This document shows, piece after piece, positions 1 to 9,040 of a stretch of 64,000 nt of DNA. This DNA is from Diprion similis (taxonomy: Eukaryota; Arthropoda; Insecta; Hymenoptera; Diprionidae). The stretch spans positions 3,100,001-3,164,000 of the forward strand of contig NC_060110.1 in assembly GCF_021155765.1 (NCBI RefSeq), in the 5' to 3' direction. Under the pieces are notes generated by a model. That model saw nothing but the letters and a program-made list of their open reading frames with translations, was not told the origin of the DNA and ran no database searches. Position 1 is the stretch's first letter. Each line of letters opens with the position of its first letter. A program made the position numbers and the translations under genes.

Positions 1-100
1 GGTTAACGATGCGATCGACGCCTCGTTGGCAGATAGGCAACTGCAGTTACGTCTGGAATTTGCATCGTCAAGCCTCCAAGAATTCCTTCTTGGTAAATAA
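1..100 (+). CDS. 3' end of a plus-strand gene (partial, C-terminal 32 codons)
   Basis: The frame starting at base 2 is open for 32 codons and stops at TAA (98-100). The encoded tail is leucine-rich and helix-like (ASLADRQLQLRLEF near the middle, ending SSSLQEFLLGK). Codon use is more GC-rich than the surrounding DNA, as expected of an exon. An AATAAA overlaps the stop (96-101), so the transcript probably ends within the next few tens of bases. The rest of the gene lies left of the window. I do not recognise the family from this short tail. The gene is convergent with the minus-strand gene that ends at 134. Confidence 0.6.
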   Translation, partial: VNDAIDASLADRQLQLRLEFASSSLQEFLLGK

Positions 101-101
101 A
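96..101 (+). terminator. candidate polyadenylation signal overlapping the stop codon
   Basis: AATAAA lies on the plus strand, overlapping the TAA of the convergent plus-strand gene. No AATAAA is visible on the minus strand between 1 and 134, so the minus-strand transcript probably runs into the plus-strand gene. Confidence 0.45.
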
Positions 102-133
102 ATATAGGAGCTTGGAGAACGCTGATTAAACCA

Positions 134-3098
134 TTACTGAAGCTCACAATAGACTGAAAAATGCAGACCGAAAAATACAAATGAACAGATGACTGCGTAA
201 ATGAGATATAGAATACGTTCTCTGGACACGATTGCACCGCTAACAGCACTCCAAGATTTTTCACAAAGCACCGAGCGTCTTCCGCACTTGAAGACTTTCG
301 ATTTTCGTTGAGATTTTTTCAGATCACAGCATTGAATTGACTTGGTGTTCACGGAGTTTTGGTCCTTTGATGACAGAAGATCGCAGATTTTTACAACTTC
401 GTTCAATAGATCGTCTAAAACACACGTAACTTCTGGAATTACGTAGCAATTGGCCGAATATATGCAGGCTGTCGAAGTGGCTGTATCGGAATAATTTGTG
501 CTGATCGATTCGTCATCATTACTTGACTCGATGAAACGGTCATCTTCTTCACTTTCGCAAACCATTTCATCGTCTATCGAATTACAGGCTATACTGAAAT
601 GCTGCAAATTTTTCTCTAACAAAGTTTTGATACGAGATCCAGGAATTGAATCTTGAACCTTCGTTACAGTTTTCGACGTCGTGTTAGCGTTTGGAAACGA
701 ACATTTCGGCTTGGACTCGGTGTCCGAATGTCTCGATCCCGTATTTGAGGCTTTTCCGGCAAAGTGTAACGTTTCAAGGCACTTGTTAGTTATAGATCTA
801 TCATTCACACCTAGTTGACTAGCTTCTTTCACGAAACAATATGGTTCCGAAGGAATCTCTGCAGACGGAATAGATTTTCCTTTGAAGGTACTACATTGCC
901 CCAGATTGCTGCCTTGTGGTTCCGCGATTGCTTTTCTATCAATGGTCACACCAGCCAATTTTGTTGCTTTGGGTTGTTTATTTGTCCAGGTTTTTGGGAT
1001 CGTTTCAGGCTGAGTAGAATCAACTAAGTGATGGTTATATGTCGTTTGTAATTTACCATTCGTTGTATGTTCCTTAGCTACTTTTACGGTGCTCAAAGTT
1101 TTTTCCGGCACTTTTGTCACCGCTGAATATTCAGTATCAATTTCCGGTTTTTCGGTAGCCATTATCTGCTCGCTTATTTTTGTTCGAATGGTCTTCGAAT
1201 TACCTGTTTGAATGAACGATCTATTACCGATGTCAGAACTGCAATCTTTACTTGAGTTTTGAATATGATCTGGCACCGTACGATTGGCATTACATAAAGT
1301 TTCGATAACTGCTGACGTATTTATATTGGTGGGAATGCGTGTAGGAATATCATCAGTATTTTGAATAGCTAGAGAATGTGACTTTGTTTTACTATCAGAT
1401 GGTACATTTTTTTTTAATAGATCAATAGCGGCGTATAAATTAGCGGTTCTGATCGAAGCTAATCTGAAAGCTTCAATGATGTCATTCGATAATTCATATT
1501 CTAAGAACTCATTTATCTTTGGCGTAACTACCTTTAGGATGGTACTTGGCGAATGGAACGTAGATGGTGAAGTATATGATGCCGCAGAACTGTCTACCGA
1601 AGTGTTTGTACTTTGCAAAGCACCAGACACCAAGGTGTCAGACATCGTCAGATCACCCAAAGACTTATCGGATTTTGAAATAATATCAAATTGTGTTGAA
1701 TTTTCAACTATCACAAATTCACTCAAATCTGCATCTTTTTTATTAGTAAAGATGGATTCAATTCTACTTAACTTAGTATTATCGTTTGTTTTTACGTCCA
1801 AATCCTTCACGGAAGTCATGGTGGCAACTTCCATGTAATGAAGATCACTTTCTGATTCAGATAATGTAGCAAGTTTACTAACGAGCAGTCGTGAAAAATT
1901 CCTGTCAGAAGATGATATTCTGCTAACTATTTTATCGGAATTTCCTTGATTTATGAGGTTTGCATCTAAGGATTTCGTCACAGACAATTCTTTTCTAATT
2001 GAATCAAATCCCCATCGGTCCCTTGACTTGTTTTCGGCTCTGCTTAAACGTTCATTGCTCACACCATGATCGCTGAGAATTTTCTTAAGCATATCCAAAG
2101 CCCTAGCATGTTTGTTGACAAATTTCTTTTTAGGTATAACATCACTATTTACTGTTATATTTTCATCTTCACAGAATCGTTGGATGCGGTTGTTTGAAAT
2201 TTGTCGAGTATTTTCTCCGATATCGAAGTATTCGTTGGAATCATTTAAAACTTTCTGAGAACCGTCGGACGTCAATATGGAGTCTGAAATTTGATTTGAA
2301 ATAATCTCTTCTGACATTTCGTAACTCGCAAGTGAGGTCGATGAGACTTGGCAATATTTAGAAGACAAGCAACTCATTGAATTAGGATCCCCACTCAAGT
2401 GTGCTCTGCATCCTATGTTTAATATTGAGGTTCTACTGTATCCTGTCGTAACATCATTCGAATTAGTTTCGCTGTAAGCCTTTGTCGATTCTTTAACCTC
2501 GTCGTCGCCAATGGTAAACTCAGAGGGCTGTGAATTAGATCTTATATTGGTCTCCGGTCTTACTTTTGAAGGTGCAAGATTAGAAATACTATTTTTTGTA
2601 TCTTCCACATGGCCGTTACGTCGAGCGATAACTGGGACAGAATAGATACTAGGGATTGAAGTTTCATGGTTTGAATACTTGATTAATTCCTCAAGCAGTT
2701 GAATAATATGCTTCGGTGAAGATGTTTTCTTAGGTAATGGCAAATCTTGATTGATTGGTACCCTTGACTCGGTTAGTGGTGCATAATCAATGGTGTGTTC
2801 CAATGGAACTTCGGTAACTCTGACTCTTCCAATCTTGTTCAAAGTTCTAGTCCGTGTCTTCGATTTTGATCTTGGTTTCCTTGCCTTGGACTTGCTGACT
2901 TCAGCTGTCGGTTGGACATTGCTTCTATTCACAAACACCATCTCTGACTTTTCAGTTCCCAGCTCTCTTGTTGGGGAAGATTTCATCTTAACAAGTGAAG
3001 TTGTATCGTACGGTTTTATTACAGACTTCGTTACTACGTTTGCGGGATTTTTGACAGTATTGGGCATTGATGTGACCGGCAATTGTAACTTTTTGTTT
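134..3098 (-). CDS. last coding exon: Ser/Asn-rich region, basic stretch and C-terminal transmembrane segment
   Basis: An open frame of 988 codons, stopping at TAA (134-136). The acceptor is strong: a T-rich tract followed by TGCAG, with the exon starting at 3098. The exon starts with one base that completes an Arg codon (AG|A), followed by NKKLQLPVTSMPN. The reading frame also stays open upstream into the intron, so an ORF finder would extend it falsely to about 3154. Near the N-terminal side is a Lys/Arg-rich stretch; the middle is polar; acidic runs (ESEEDDRFIESSNDDES) lie about 110 residues before the end. The final 25 residues include a single 19-21 residue hydrophobic segment preceded by basic residues. 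Confidence 0.8.
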
Positions 3099-6000
3099 CT
3101 GCAAAAAGAAAAACGAAATCCCTTACGCCTCAAAGCATACCAAAGTAAAAGCACATGATTCGTGACTTTAGGAGTCGGAATACTCGTTTAATCATATTTT
3201 GTGCATACCTTGCATGTTCACTAGTAGTGTTCTTCTTTCTTTTTAGAGAGGACAATGGCAGTGAATAAACTCTCTCATTGTTCAAAGCATCGCTTATGCT
3301 CGACTGAACAATGCCGTTACCACAATATTTTTTTATGGGTAGCTTCTGATTTTTTATAACAGTCTGCGGACATACAACTGATCTAGAATTGTTCGTCGAG
3401 TTATTGACAGTGGAATTACGGAGCATCGCTTTACAGCGGTTTATCGACTTCTTAGTACATGCAGAATTTGAAATAGGTAATTTCAAAGTCTCAAATGCAG
3501 TAATTGCTTCATAATTTCTGTGGTTTTGTAAACCTTGATCTATCTCTGCTATTGGGTTTCCGGACGTCGATTCGTATGGCTCAATGGCTCTCTTGAGTTC
3601 TGCGTTACCAAGAGGTTCCACTACTCTGTTCGATTGTGTTAGTCCAATTATCAGATCTTTTGAAGTCTTGCTCGACTTGTTGAAAGGGCTAGCGACGAAA
3701 GATCTGAAAATTGATGCAAATCTTAAAATCCGGATATATATTTTCTACGTATTCACTACATGGTGTTGGTAAAGATATACATTTGAGTATGTTTCTCCAA
3801 TGTGTTGTGTGTGAAAACGATGTCGATTATTGGAAGAATTATATGTAAAACAGCGATTTCATCATTTGATATCCAGATGAACCAGCATGATCGAAAAACG
3901 CGATTTGATCTGTTCTAGTTTTGGTTCGATCTAGAGTTTCGTTCAAAAAAACTTGCTCCCTGAGTAAAATAGCTTAGTAAGACCTTCTACAAAGCAGATC
4001 CTATGACACTTTGTTATAAATCTGAGATGACTCCAATAGATTTATCATCTTCTATACTCTTCCTCTATATATGATTGTTTAATAAAGCGTGTGCACGTAA
4101 AGCTTTTTCTAACCAACCTGTCTGTTTTACTGAAGTTTGTCACACTTTTGGGCGAGTAGTTTCCTGCAGCTGTCGATTTTTCTTCCACTTTTCTTCCGTT
4201 TAACTTGGGTATAATTTTCTCGGTTATGACGAGAATATTTGTGATTAAATATTTTACGTGATTGGCTTCGTTTGAATTCGCACTTTGTAATTGTTTAGCA
4301 AGTAAGAAATATTCCTGATTTAATTTCTTCGAATGGCTCTCACGGCACAGATCCGTAGAACATTTTTCTGTGGTAAAGAAACGCTAGAATAAGAACAGTT
4401 TAGAGGTGAATCTAATTCATCCTAGAACCAAATACTTATACATGTTACGGGTTATATATATACAGAAGTTGTGAGTTGATTGAACTTTAGAATACTAAAT
4501 AAATTAATACTGCTAAAAAATTTTCTCGCCTAAATTTGCCAGTGCCAGTTTCTGCCGTTCCACCGAATGCTTTAAGTGCTGTACTGGACTTTTCAATAAT
4601 TTGTTAACGGTGTTAATAGCTTCACAGCTCTCACCATTCTTCCGAATATAATTTCTGCATCTGAAATAGATAATATATATATATAAGTATATGTGTGTCT
4701 CCTAAGATTGAACTCTCAACATTCGGACTAAGATTTAAAAAGCGGTGCTAGCATTCGAAATTGAGTTTGAAAACTGAAAATCCTGGCAAAAATCTTTCTA
4801 ACGTCAGAAACTTTGTCGGAATAGTTACAGTTATCGGAAATTTGAAGAGTAATGTAAAAAAATTCAGATAAACTGGGAGAAATTTGGCGGAGAAATACAG
4901 TCACAGATAGTCCGTCAGTATCTAAATGTCATAAAAGAATTTCCAGAGACTATTCGACAATTGTATGAAAAAGTACAAAATTGAAGAGAAAATAAAATAA
5001 TTCTTGCAGTACCAATTTACTTCAATAAAGTTTAGAGTGTTTGGAGATTTTTCGGTAAAAATCAAAGAATTTCGGAAATATTCTGTGAAATGTTTGCCGA
5101 GAAGTGCGGAGAAATTGAAAGAATAATTTGCGGATCATTCGACTTACAATTTTCCAATAAATTCTACATTTTCTCCAAATATTGCTGAGAATATCTAAAA
5201 ATTACAGAGTTTATTGGAAAAACATTTTTGCTAGTGAAATTGAGTGTTTTCTATTGAGGCCATTTTCTCACCCTTATTGTTGGTTTAATTATAAGTGACC
5301 GCTCGCTAATGAGTGATTGCAAAAAAGATAAAGCGATACACAAATGATATAAGACTTGCGGTTGTTACTCATAATCATTAATCCGTAACCTGGTCAGTGC
5401 CTTGGCTAATGATTTTCCAGTATCCAAAGGCGTCAAACACGGAATCAGAACATTTTGATGTCGGTACTGCAGTCTTTCTATCGTGTGATGGTTAGCCTCT
5501 ACGATCATTTTTATTTTTGCCAAAGTATCAACCACATCACTCAATGCTGGGTCCATCTTGACTTGTTGAGAAATTTGATCAGCTAACCGATCAATTTCCT
5601 GATCGAAGCTTCCGATGCTCAAAGAATCTGGTACTAAACTGGTATTGCGAAAAACTAATTCGACTTTGTCTTGGCTTTCATCGTTGACTGCATCTGTGAG
5701 ACTTTTGGCCTGCTGTGTTACTAGTATGTTCTTTGGAGAATCGTTTCGTTTACCACACTTTCTGAGATGAGATATCTTCACGTTTTCCCGGTCCTCTACA
5801 AAGCCTTGTGTCTTAACGCTCCCGCTGACATTTCTCAGTTCTGTAGCTGGTAATTTGGAAACTGGTAACGAAATTATCGGCCTTTTATAATTTTCCGGTT
5901 GCTCAAAAAGTTTATAAGTATTGGTCCGACCAAAGGTGGTCTGGTCGGCACTTGTACAAATGCTGTAGCTCGTTGTAAGTCCTAAATTCTCACTCTTATT

Positions 6001-7491
6001 TTTATGCGAGGATGTTTTTACTCTGCATTTTACAGCAGGCGATATTTTTTCACAAAATAAAGAATCGATTCTTTCTTCTTTCGAAACATGTTCCAGATCG
6101 ATATTCTCTGGTTCATTCTTACTCTCAGTTAACGCATTCTTCTGCGAATTTCTTATTCCACATGCCTCTGAATTATTTAATACACATTTTCTCATCTTCT
6201 GCTTCCTCTGCTCAACTAATTCTGATCTTTGTTTACCCCACTCTTCGACGGGTGGCTGTAAATTTAGAGTCACGTCCGTGGAATTCTTATTCACTGTTTG
6301 GTCTGGTCTACTTATGCCTGAGTTGATGTTGCAACAATTGCGCTTATCATGATGATGTCTCTGTGGGGTTTCAGCTGAATTCACGCTGAAGTTCTGATAC
6401 TCGATTTCATGGGTTGGTTCCATTAGCTTCTCATTCTTTGAACTATCTTCCAGGACTAACTGATCTGTCCTGGATCTCGACGATGCTTCTTGTCTACCTG
6501 TACATCCACTAAAAACGAGAGAAGTGTCTGCTCGTTCATTGTTTTCGTTTAAAATTGTTGATGACACAGATTTATCTCCTAATGTAAAAAACGACAACTC
6601 TTTTCCACTGGGTATCAAGTTTGAGCATACAGGCCATATTTCGCCATCAAAATTAATGGTTCTTCGACCCGGTGATGACGTTCTGCTCTTTCTAGCAGAC
6701 AAAGGTGGACTGATCATGGTACTTCGCCCGAATACTTCTTGGTCGAAATCCATCTGTATCAGTGGTACGTCACTGGACTCAGTGTTGCACCCTATAAAGC
6801 CATTAAACTCATTCGTTGTTCTGTTGTTGTCAAGGTACGTCTTGTCGATCATTTTTGGTTCAGGGTAAATACAGGCCTCAATTGGAAGTTCTTTTTCTGT
6901 CCAAATCTCAGCAGAGAACATTGAAATCTTATGATTTGGAGATAGAATTTTTTCCACATTGGTATATCCGTTACTATTTCTTCCAGGAATTCCAGAATGT
7001 TCGTTGCCCTTTTCATCCAGCATCATCATGTTCATTGATTTAGAATCATCTAAGCCACATCGCTCGTTGCTGAGGAGACTTTTATAATACTTCTGATTAT
7101 CTGCTACGTAATCAACTGAGACAGACCTTGCTTCTTTGGCAAGAATGCTCTCAAACACTTCGGGTAGTATCGTTTTGATAGAAGGGGAGTCTTTTTCACT
7201 GGCAGAATGAACTGCTTCCACTGCATCACTCCAAGACTGATTGTTAATTGGACAAGTAGAAGGATCACCAGACCTGCTCTTTGCTTCTGTGTCGTCTTTA
7301 GATACTATTTGCATCAACGAAGTATCCATAGAAAGTATTTCTCTCGACGAATCAAATTGTAGATCAGATGATATTTGGCCGTGCGGTGCATCACCTGCGG
7401 CAGCATTTTCAGAAGTATTTAGTAATCCTTGAGGTTGTTGAAAACGCGCTGGTGTAGCACGCATTGAGTTTAATTTACACTTTAAATTCAT
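134..7491 (-). CDS. large unrecognised protein with C-terminal membrane anchor (joined gene model)
   Basis: Proposed single gene, transcribed right to left, with coding exons 7491-5369, 4660-4635 (or 4660-4530), 4367-4118, 3703-3209 and 3098-134. Every junction keeps phase. The total is 5,859 nt (1,952 residues), or 5,964 nt (1,987 residues) with the longer second exon. Most of the protein is low-complexity and rich in Ser, Thr, Asn, Lys and Glu, so probably disordered. Helix-rich stretches sit around the exon 1 C-terminus and exons 2-3. The last exon begins with a strongly basic stretch (KARKPRSKSKTRTRTLNK, possible nuclear signal) and ends with a basic patch followed by one hydrophobic segment (ILYLIYAVICSFVFFGLHF) about eight residues from the C-terminus. 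That pattern suggests a tail-anchored protein facing the cytoplasm or nucleoplasm. No catalytic domain or known family was recognised. The two large blocks could instead be separate genes, but the downstream block then has no plausible start codon. Confidence 0.55.
3209..3703 (-). CDS. internal coding exon (165 residues)
   Basis: Acceptor TTTTCAG ends at 3704 and donor AAG|GTATGC starts at 3208. The exon enters with one base and leaves with two, matching both neighbours (AG|A on each side). It reads from SFVASPFNKSSKTSKDLIIG to LKRKKNTTSEHAR. The 110-bp intron that follows (3099-3208) is a typical short insect intron. The product is polar with no recognised domain. There is no strong start codon: the apparent start near 3621 is an internal GTG. 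Confidence 0.75.
4118..4367 (-). CDS. internal coding exon (coiled-coil-like, 83 residues)
   Basis: This exon has no methionine, so simple ORF calling misses it. The acceptor is TTTACCACAG (exon starts at 4367) and the donor is GACAG|GTTGGT (exon ends at 4118; usable but not ideal). The single open frame runs KCSTDLCRESHSKK to NFSKTDR and includes a heptad-like helix (LNQEYFLLAKQLQSANSNEA, then VKYLITNILVITEKIIPKL). It ends two bases into a codon that the next exon completes as Arg. It begins with two bases, so it needs an upstream exon ending in phase 1. Such exon ends exist at 4635 and 4530. Confidence 0.65.
4513..4660 (-). CDS. small exon with three possible 3' ends (26 bp, 131 bp, or 148 bp terminal)
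   Basis: After a TTTCAG acceptor (4663-4661) the frame reads CRNYIRKNGESCEAINTVNK, then LLKSPVQHLKHSVERQKLAL, and stops at TAG (4513-4515). GC content and codon choice look coding. Three endings fit: (1) donor ATG|GTGAGA after 4635, phase 1; (2) a GC donor, TTTAG|GCGAGA, after 4530, also phase 1, which keeps the helical stretch and runs straight into the 4367 exon; (3) read-through to the TAG, giving a 756-residue short protein from the upstream block. No AATAAA or ATTAAA follows the TAG before the next exon, which weakens option 3. The entry phase (one base) matches a GA|GTAACA donor after 5369. Confidence 0.55.
4661..5368 (-). other. proposed intron or 3' UTR between the two coding blocks
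   Basis: Very AT-rich, with no sustained open frame on either strand and short recurring AATTTCGGAAAT-like words. It either follows the 5369 donor as a 708-bp intron, or includes the 3' UTR of the 708-residue form. The only minus-strand AATAAA seen lies near 5211-5216. Confidence 0.5.
5365..7491 (-). CDS. first coding exon of the large gene, or a 708-residue protein on its own
   Basis: ATG at 7491 (context CAAATGA) opens 708 codons ending at TAA (5365-5367). An in-frame TAA lies 12 codons or fewer upstream of the ATG, so this start is likely. The TAA overlaps a possible donor: TATGA|GTAACA, with exon end at 5369. The stop may therefore be intronic, with translation continuing into the 4660 exon (INDYE then CRNYIRKN). 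The product is polar and rich in Ser, Asn and Glu, with a more regular C-terminal helix-forming segment (ADQISQQVKMDPALSDVVDT, then KIKMIVEANHHTIERLQYRH). No family was recognised. If unspliced, a minus-strand AATAAA near 5211-5216 could end the transcript. Confidence 0.8.
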   Translation of the reverse strand: MNLKCKLNSMRATPARFQQPQGLLNTSENAAAGDAPHGQISSDLQFDSSREILSMDTSLMQIVSKDDTEAKSRSGDPSTCPINNQSWSDAVEAVHSASEKDSPSIKTILPEVFESILAKEARSVSVDYVADNQKYYKSLLSNERCGLDDSKSMNMMMLDEKGNEHSGIPGRNSNGYTNVEKILSPNHKISMFSAEIWTEKELPIEACIYPEPKMIDKTYLDNNRTTNEFNGFIGCNTESSDVPLIQMDFDQEVFGRSTMISPPLSARKSRTSSPGRRTINFDGEIWPVCSNLIPSGKELSFFTLGDKSVSSTILNENNERADTSLVFSGCTGRQEASSRSRTDQLVLEDSSKNEKLMEPTHEIEYQNFSVNSAETPQRHHHDKRNCCNINSGISRPDQTVNKNSTDVTLNLQPPVEEWGKQRSELVEQRKQKMRKCVLNNSEACGIRNSQKNALTESKNEPENIDLEHVSKEERIDSLFCEKISPAVKCRVKTSSHKNKSENLGLTTSYSICTSADQTTFGRTNTYKLFEQPENYKRPIISLPVSKLPATELRNVSGSVKTQGFVEDRENVKISHLRKCGKRNDSPKNILVTQQAKSLTDAVNDESQDKVELVFRNTSLVPDSLSIGSFDQEIDRLADQISQQVKMDPALSDVVDTLAKIKMIVEANHHTIERLQYRHQNVLIPCLTPLDTGKSLAKALTRLRINDYE

Positions 7492-7700
7492 TTGTAAGGT
7501 TAATTTTTAAAGAGATAACACGAGTACGTAGAAAACAAGGAGTACTTTTAACATTAATGACTATGTCATTTTTTCAAAATATGTCATAATTTTGTAACTG
7601 AAGGTCATCAAGCGAGTGACGGCTGCAGATCGAAACTACAGCAACATTTGTTATTAAACAATTGAACTATGCGTTTGAATTCGTTGCCAATATTCTACAC
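7492..7700 (-). promoter_or_regulatory. probable 5' UTR and promoter region of the 134-7491 gene
   Basis: The sequence directly upstream of the ATG at 7491 is AT-rich with a slightly GC-richer patch around 7600-7640. No TATA box or precise initiator could be fixed. Confidence 0.3.
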
Positions 7701-8386
7701 GGTGAATACCTTTGAACGGGTAACATAGATTTTTCCTTGATTACCACGAAAATCATATTGATTTTTTCCTGTTTCCGAACATCTTTGAGTAGTTTCATCT
7801 AAATTATTAACAACTAATTATATGCAGAACATATAATCTCAGATCTCAAAACACGCTCATGGAGAGTCATGCAAGATATAAATCGGCAAAATGATCTAAA
7901 TAATTCCTCGGGAAGTAAAATTCGATTTTTTGTCTTGAGGAAAAAACACGAACATTTTTTTCCAAAAATAGGGACACTTAATGAATAAATTTCAACAATG
8001 ATATTATATGTAGAAACATTACAGAAACACTACACTGTGATATTTTATCTTTTTCCAACTTTTATAATCAGGTTTTTGTAATATTATAAAAATATCGTAA
8101 TGTACGCATAGAACAGTGACACCTGTAGTGATTTTTTCAATTTTGGTGTAATATGTTCATACCTAATATTTCATTAATCATTCTCGAGTGAAAAAAACGG
8201 ATATTTATGAAAAATGTGATTATTTTTAATGCGGGTTAAGTAAAAAGGAAATTAGAATTCCTTTAGGTAGCGTAGAGAAAAAAACAAGGCAGGCAACTCA
8301 GTTCCATAATTTTATTCTGTTTCTGTGTATTGCCTATACACAAGTTACACAATTACTATTATTGGTCTGTCAGTAGCTTCGTTTGG

Positions 8387-8408
8387 TTTTTTTTTTTTTT
8401 TTTTTTTT
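8387..8408. repeat. poly-T run (22 bp)
   Basis: Uninterrupted T homopolymer. No flanking coding sequence is seen that would mark it as a retrocopy tail. Confidence 0.9.
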
Positions 8409-8839
8409 AGAAATAACAGGTCTGAGCTCTAGGTATGTGTAGACGCGTCGTACACCTTAATCATATCAATAATCGATCCGCAAAATTATGAACAACTACG
8501 TTACGTTTGATTTTTAACTCGCGATTGGCAGGTCCTGTTCATTACTCCTTATAAAAATGCCTTCTTATTCACGCTCGGAGAGACGCATTGACGAAGGAAA
8601 ACTTCCTGTATATGTAGAATATTACCTTCCAGTTTGAAAATCCTTAAACCCAAAATCCGTTCAGGGTCACTATATGTATAAGCGTAGGATTCAAATTTGA
8701 TTTAAATTGGGCTCGATTGTTAAAAAATATTTGTAAAGTAATACGCGTATTAAGATATAAAAAAGAAATTAAGTAACCTCGATTTCAGTGGAACTATCAA
8801 AAACCAATCTGTAATGATTATATGAGGAAGTGAGAGATC

Positions 8840-9040
8840 AACAGCAACAGGTAATAATAATTATAATAGTAAAAGCAATGATAATAACGATATAAATTGC
8901 AATAATGTTGACAATAAAAACAATTGCAACAGTAATAAAAATAATAATACTGTTGATAACATTGAAGAAATTATTACGAATATTGAAGAAGTAATAACAA
9001 TAATGATAATAACAAAAACAGTAATGAAAACGTTGATAAA
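8840..9040. repeat. imperfect AAT/AAC trinucleotide-rich tract
   Basis: Strongly biased to AATAAY words (AATAATAAT, AACAATAAT and similar) over about 200 bp with many substitutions, like a decayed microsatellite. Confidence 0.7.

Noticed and set aside
1476..1838. 120-codon plus-strand open frame, and a similar one at 2790-3158
   Set aside because: Antisense shadows of the long minus-strand exon.
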